Of a DNA stretch of 64,000 nt, positions 63,785 through 64,000 are shown piece after piece. The notes under the pieces were generated by a model, which saw only the letters and a program-made list of their open reading frames with translations, had not been told where the DNA came from and made no database searches. Each line of letters begins with the position of its first letter. The stretch's first letter is position 1. The position numbers and the translations under genes were made by a program. The stretch is taken from assembly GCA_017465155.1 (NCBI GenBank), contig JAFTWV010000014.1, positions 30,567 through 94,566 of the forward strand, given 5' to 3'. This DNA is from Clostridia bacterium (GTDB taxonomy: Bacteria; Bacillota; Clostridia; Christensenellales; Aristaeellaceae).

Positions 63785-64000
63785 TGAAGTAGTCAATAGA
63801 AAGTAGACACAAAAGCCCGTTAAGCCACCAGTTCAGATCTAAAGAGAACTGGTGGTTTACCATTTAGCTTACGAAGCGGACGAACGAAGTTGAAGTAGTG
63901 AATAGCTTGCTGTATGACGGAGAAAAGGTCATCAGACTCCCAGTAGCGGAAGTGAAAGCGCAGGGTATCCTTGAAGCGTCCCCAGAAGCTTTCCAGAACG
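63785..64000 (-). mobile_element. IS3-type insertion sequence, partial (right edge)
   Basis: The element begins at 63785 with TGAAGTAGTCAATAG, a probable terminal repeat of about 25 bases (63785-63809), and continues off the window. It contains the end of a transposase gene on the minus strand. Group within the IS3 family is not settled from this fragment. Confidence 0.75.
63820..64000 (-). CDS. IS3-type transposase, C-terminal fragment
   Basis: The visible 59 residues run ESFWGRFKDTLRFHF, then IHYFNFVRPLRKLNGKPPV, ending LVA. This is the last part of a DDE integrase core of the IS3/IS150 OrfB type (E-S-F-W/F-x-x-x-K containing the final catalytic Glu, then Y-x-N-x-x-R-x-x). The gene runs off the right edge. 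It lies inside the insertion sequence. Confidence 0.85.
   Translation of the reverse strand, partial: VLESFWGRFKDTLRFHFRYWESDDLFSVIQQAIHYFNFVRPLRKLNGKPPVLFRSELVA

Overview
The window reads as a low-to-moderate complexity chromosomal segment of an anaerobic Gram-positive Firmicute of the class Clostridia. The evidence is a DUF3794 (SPOCS)/LysM SipL-type sporulation protein, TelA and XpaC, a VanW protein, meso-diaminopimelate synthesis (dapF), formate-tetrahydrofolate ligase, an L10 leader of the Bacillus/Clostridium type, AGGAGG ribosome sites, and consensus TTGACA-17-TATAAT promoters in a GC-rich coding background. The exact family cannot be fixed from the sequence; the GC-rich codon use and many secreted proteins would suit a gut or rumen Christensenellales/Oscillospirales-like lineage (inference). 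Genes are densely packed, mostly on the minus strand, and nearly all are ordinary chromosomal genes. The only mobile element seen is an IS3-type insertion sequence cut by the right edge.

Layout. 1-6.6 kb: end of a DUF4956/VTC polyphosphate-polymerase-like pair, an M32 carboxypeptidase, a MATE exporter, a secreted protein, an ArsR-DUF2087 regulator with a small partner, and a histidine phosphatase. 6.6-10.2 kb: operon coaE - membrane lytic transglycosylase with a 36-bp tandem repeat - orphan oligopeptide-type binding protein - 60-residue protein - phosphatase. 10.2-13 kb: telA/xpaC membrane-stress pair. 13.2-14.8 kb: a SPOCS/LysM gene split by an in-frame TGA. 14.9-20.3 kb: GNAT, ispE, DUF1934, MBL hydrolase, HTH protein, DMT transporter, tRNA-Val(GAC), PPC/DUF296 protein. 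20.3-24.7 kb: a DUF4091 protein and an SsuABC/ThiXYZ-type transporter. 24.9-33.7 kb: a maltodextrin/glycogen locus (LacI regulator, MalEFG-type transporter, malQ, glgP) with matching LacI operators. 33.8-35.9 kb: an unknown two-gene membrane operon and dapF. 36-40.4 kb and 56.5-60.6 kb: two copies of the same module, a MarR regulator followed by a heterodimeric ABC exporter. Between them lie a secreted protein, a CBS/DRTGG pyrophosphatase, CHAP and VanW envelope proteins, sfsA, fhs, a GH95 fucosidase-like enzyme, an M28 peptidase, a DUF4097 lipoprotein, rplJ-rplL with its leader, and a serine-rich four-repeat peptidoglycan-binding protein. 60.6-64 kb: GNAT, an SplB-like radical SAM protein, murC and the partial IS.

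How it fits together. The maltodextrin locus imports and degrades alpha-glucans under a self-controlled LacI regulator, but has no transporter ATPase of its own. The two MarR/ABC modules look like drug- or peptide-responsive efflux systems, with operators visible over their own promoters. Many genes act on the envelope (transglycosylase, CHAP, VanW, peptidoglycan-binding protein, murC, TelA/XpaC). No CRISPR array, phage or classical defence island was seen. The most unusual points are the interrupted SPOCS/LysM gene, the ribosomal stalk operon rplJL separated from rpoBC, and several small unrecognised membrane or regulatory gene pairs.
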